Positions 33,085 to 33,186 of a stretch of 33,186 nucleotides of DNA are shown here, piece by piece. Every line of letters starts with the position of its first letter. Position 1 is the stretch's first letter. A program made the translations under genes and the position numbers. The notes under the pieces are model-generated. The model was not told the origin of the DNA. It did no database searches and saw only the letters and a list, made by a program, of their open reading frames with translations. Source of the DNA: Candidatus Parabeggiatoa sp. nov. 2 (GTDB lineage Bacteria > Pseudomonadota > Gammaproteobacteria > Beggiatoales > Beggiatoaceae); assembly GCA_002085445.1 (NCBI GenBank), contig NBMI01000103.1, forward strand, positions 1 to 33,186. Reading direction: 5' to 3'.

Positions 33085-33186
33085 GGCTTCAACCCTGAAG
33101 GGGGAATTAATAATTAATAATTAATGATTAACAATTAATTATTATTAAAAAGGCTTCAACCCTGAAGGGGGAATTAATAATTAATA
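33083..33186. repeat. 37-bp direct repeats with AATTAAT heptamers
   Basis: 33083-33119 and 33150-33186 are identical, beginning AAGGCTTCAACCCTGAAGGG. Between and within them, AATTAAT-type units keep a roughly 7-bp period. The first copy overlaps the dinB stop region, and the second runs to the window edge. CAACCC...GGG resembles the hairpins at about 9705 and 9770. Confidence 0.85.

Overview
The window looks like an accessory region from a large filamentous sulfur bacterium of the Beggiatoaceae (Thiotrichales, Gammaproteobacteria). Three things point there. TAACTGA heptamer direct repeats, reported as abundant in marine Beggiatoaceae, sit just before start codons at 11078 and 27339. Gene density is low and intergenic DNA is packed with palindromes and short tandem repeats. 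Very large WD40/STAND proteins lie beside proteobacterial genes for a YeiH-type transporter, a Usp-family protein, DinB and an RTX-type exporter. The assignment is an inference; no rRNA or tRNA gene was seen.

Layout. 1-2568: a type II restriction-modification pair (262-1583, 1586-2504), each gene with one frameshift, bracketed by two copies of a 49-bp sequence. 2819-5317: an unknown gene followed by an ALDH7-type aldehyde dehydrogenase. 5417-7658: a roughly 435-bp dispersed repeat in two direct copies around a frameshifted homocysteine S-methyltransferase gene. 7688-9343: the 3' part of a WD40-TPR gene, truncated at a repeat. 9344-11077: 1.7 kb of repeats, ending in a sigma70-like promoter and TAACTGA heptamers. 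11078-16309: a 1743-residue trypsin/STAND ATPase/transmembrane/coiled-coil/16x WD40/TPR-like protein. 16639-18864: a LapB-type type I secretion ABC transporter. 19128-21906: a PD-(D/E)XK-like protein and an LRR protein fused to a PD-(D/E)XK-like domain. 22114-23136: an exported seven-blade WD40 propeller. 23495-25512: a Cys-rich small protein, a lipoprotein and a truncated S74 chaperone domain. 26176-27339 (minus): an AlbA_2/HATPase protein. 27690-30925 (minus): YeiH-type transporter, a 53-residue membrane protein, a Usp protein and a membrane-anchored hypothetical. 31993-33084: DNA polymerase IV.

Two structural themes explain most non-coding DNA. First, short tandem repeats of several unrelated sequences nearly all have a 7-bp unit, and several abut start codons that lack a visible Shine-Dalgarno, whereas other genes here have a clear one and no heptamers. 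Second, many palindromes share one centre, CTAAAG (CTTTAG on the other strand), but carry different, internally complementary stems, as if the hairpin fold rather than the sequence were kept.

Functionally the plus-strand half is rich in candidate conflict or defence genes (R-M, trypsin-STAND-WD40, PD-(D/E)XK proteins, LRR-nuclease-like). The minus-strand half looks like transport and stress housekeeping of a sulfur oxidizer. The most unusual single gene is the plant-type LRR array joined to a nuclease-like domain whose usual catalytic Asp appears to be Ser. Repeats also cut or extend genes (7688-9343, 25129-25512, end of 6131-7119), so repeat-driven rearrangement seems active.
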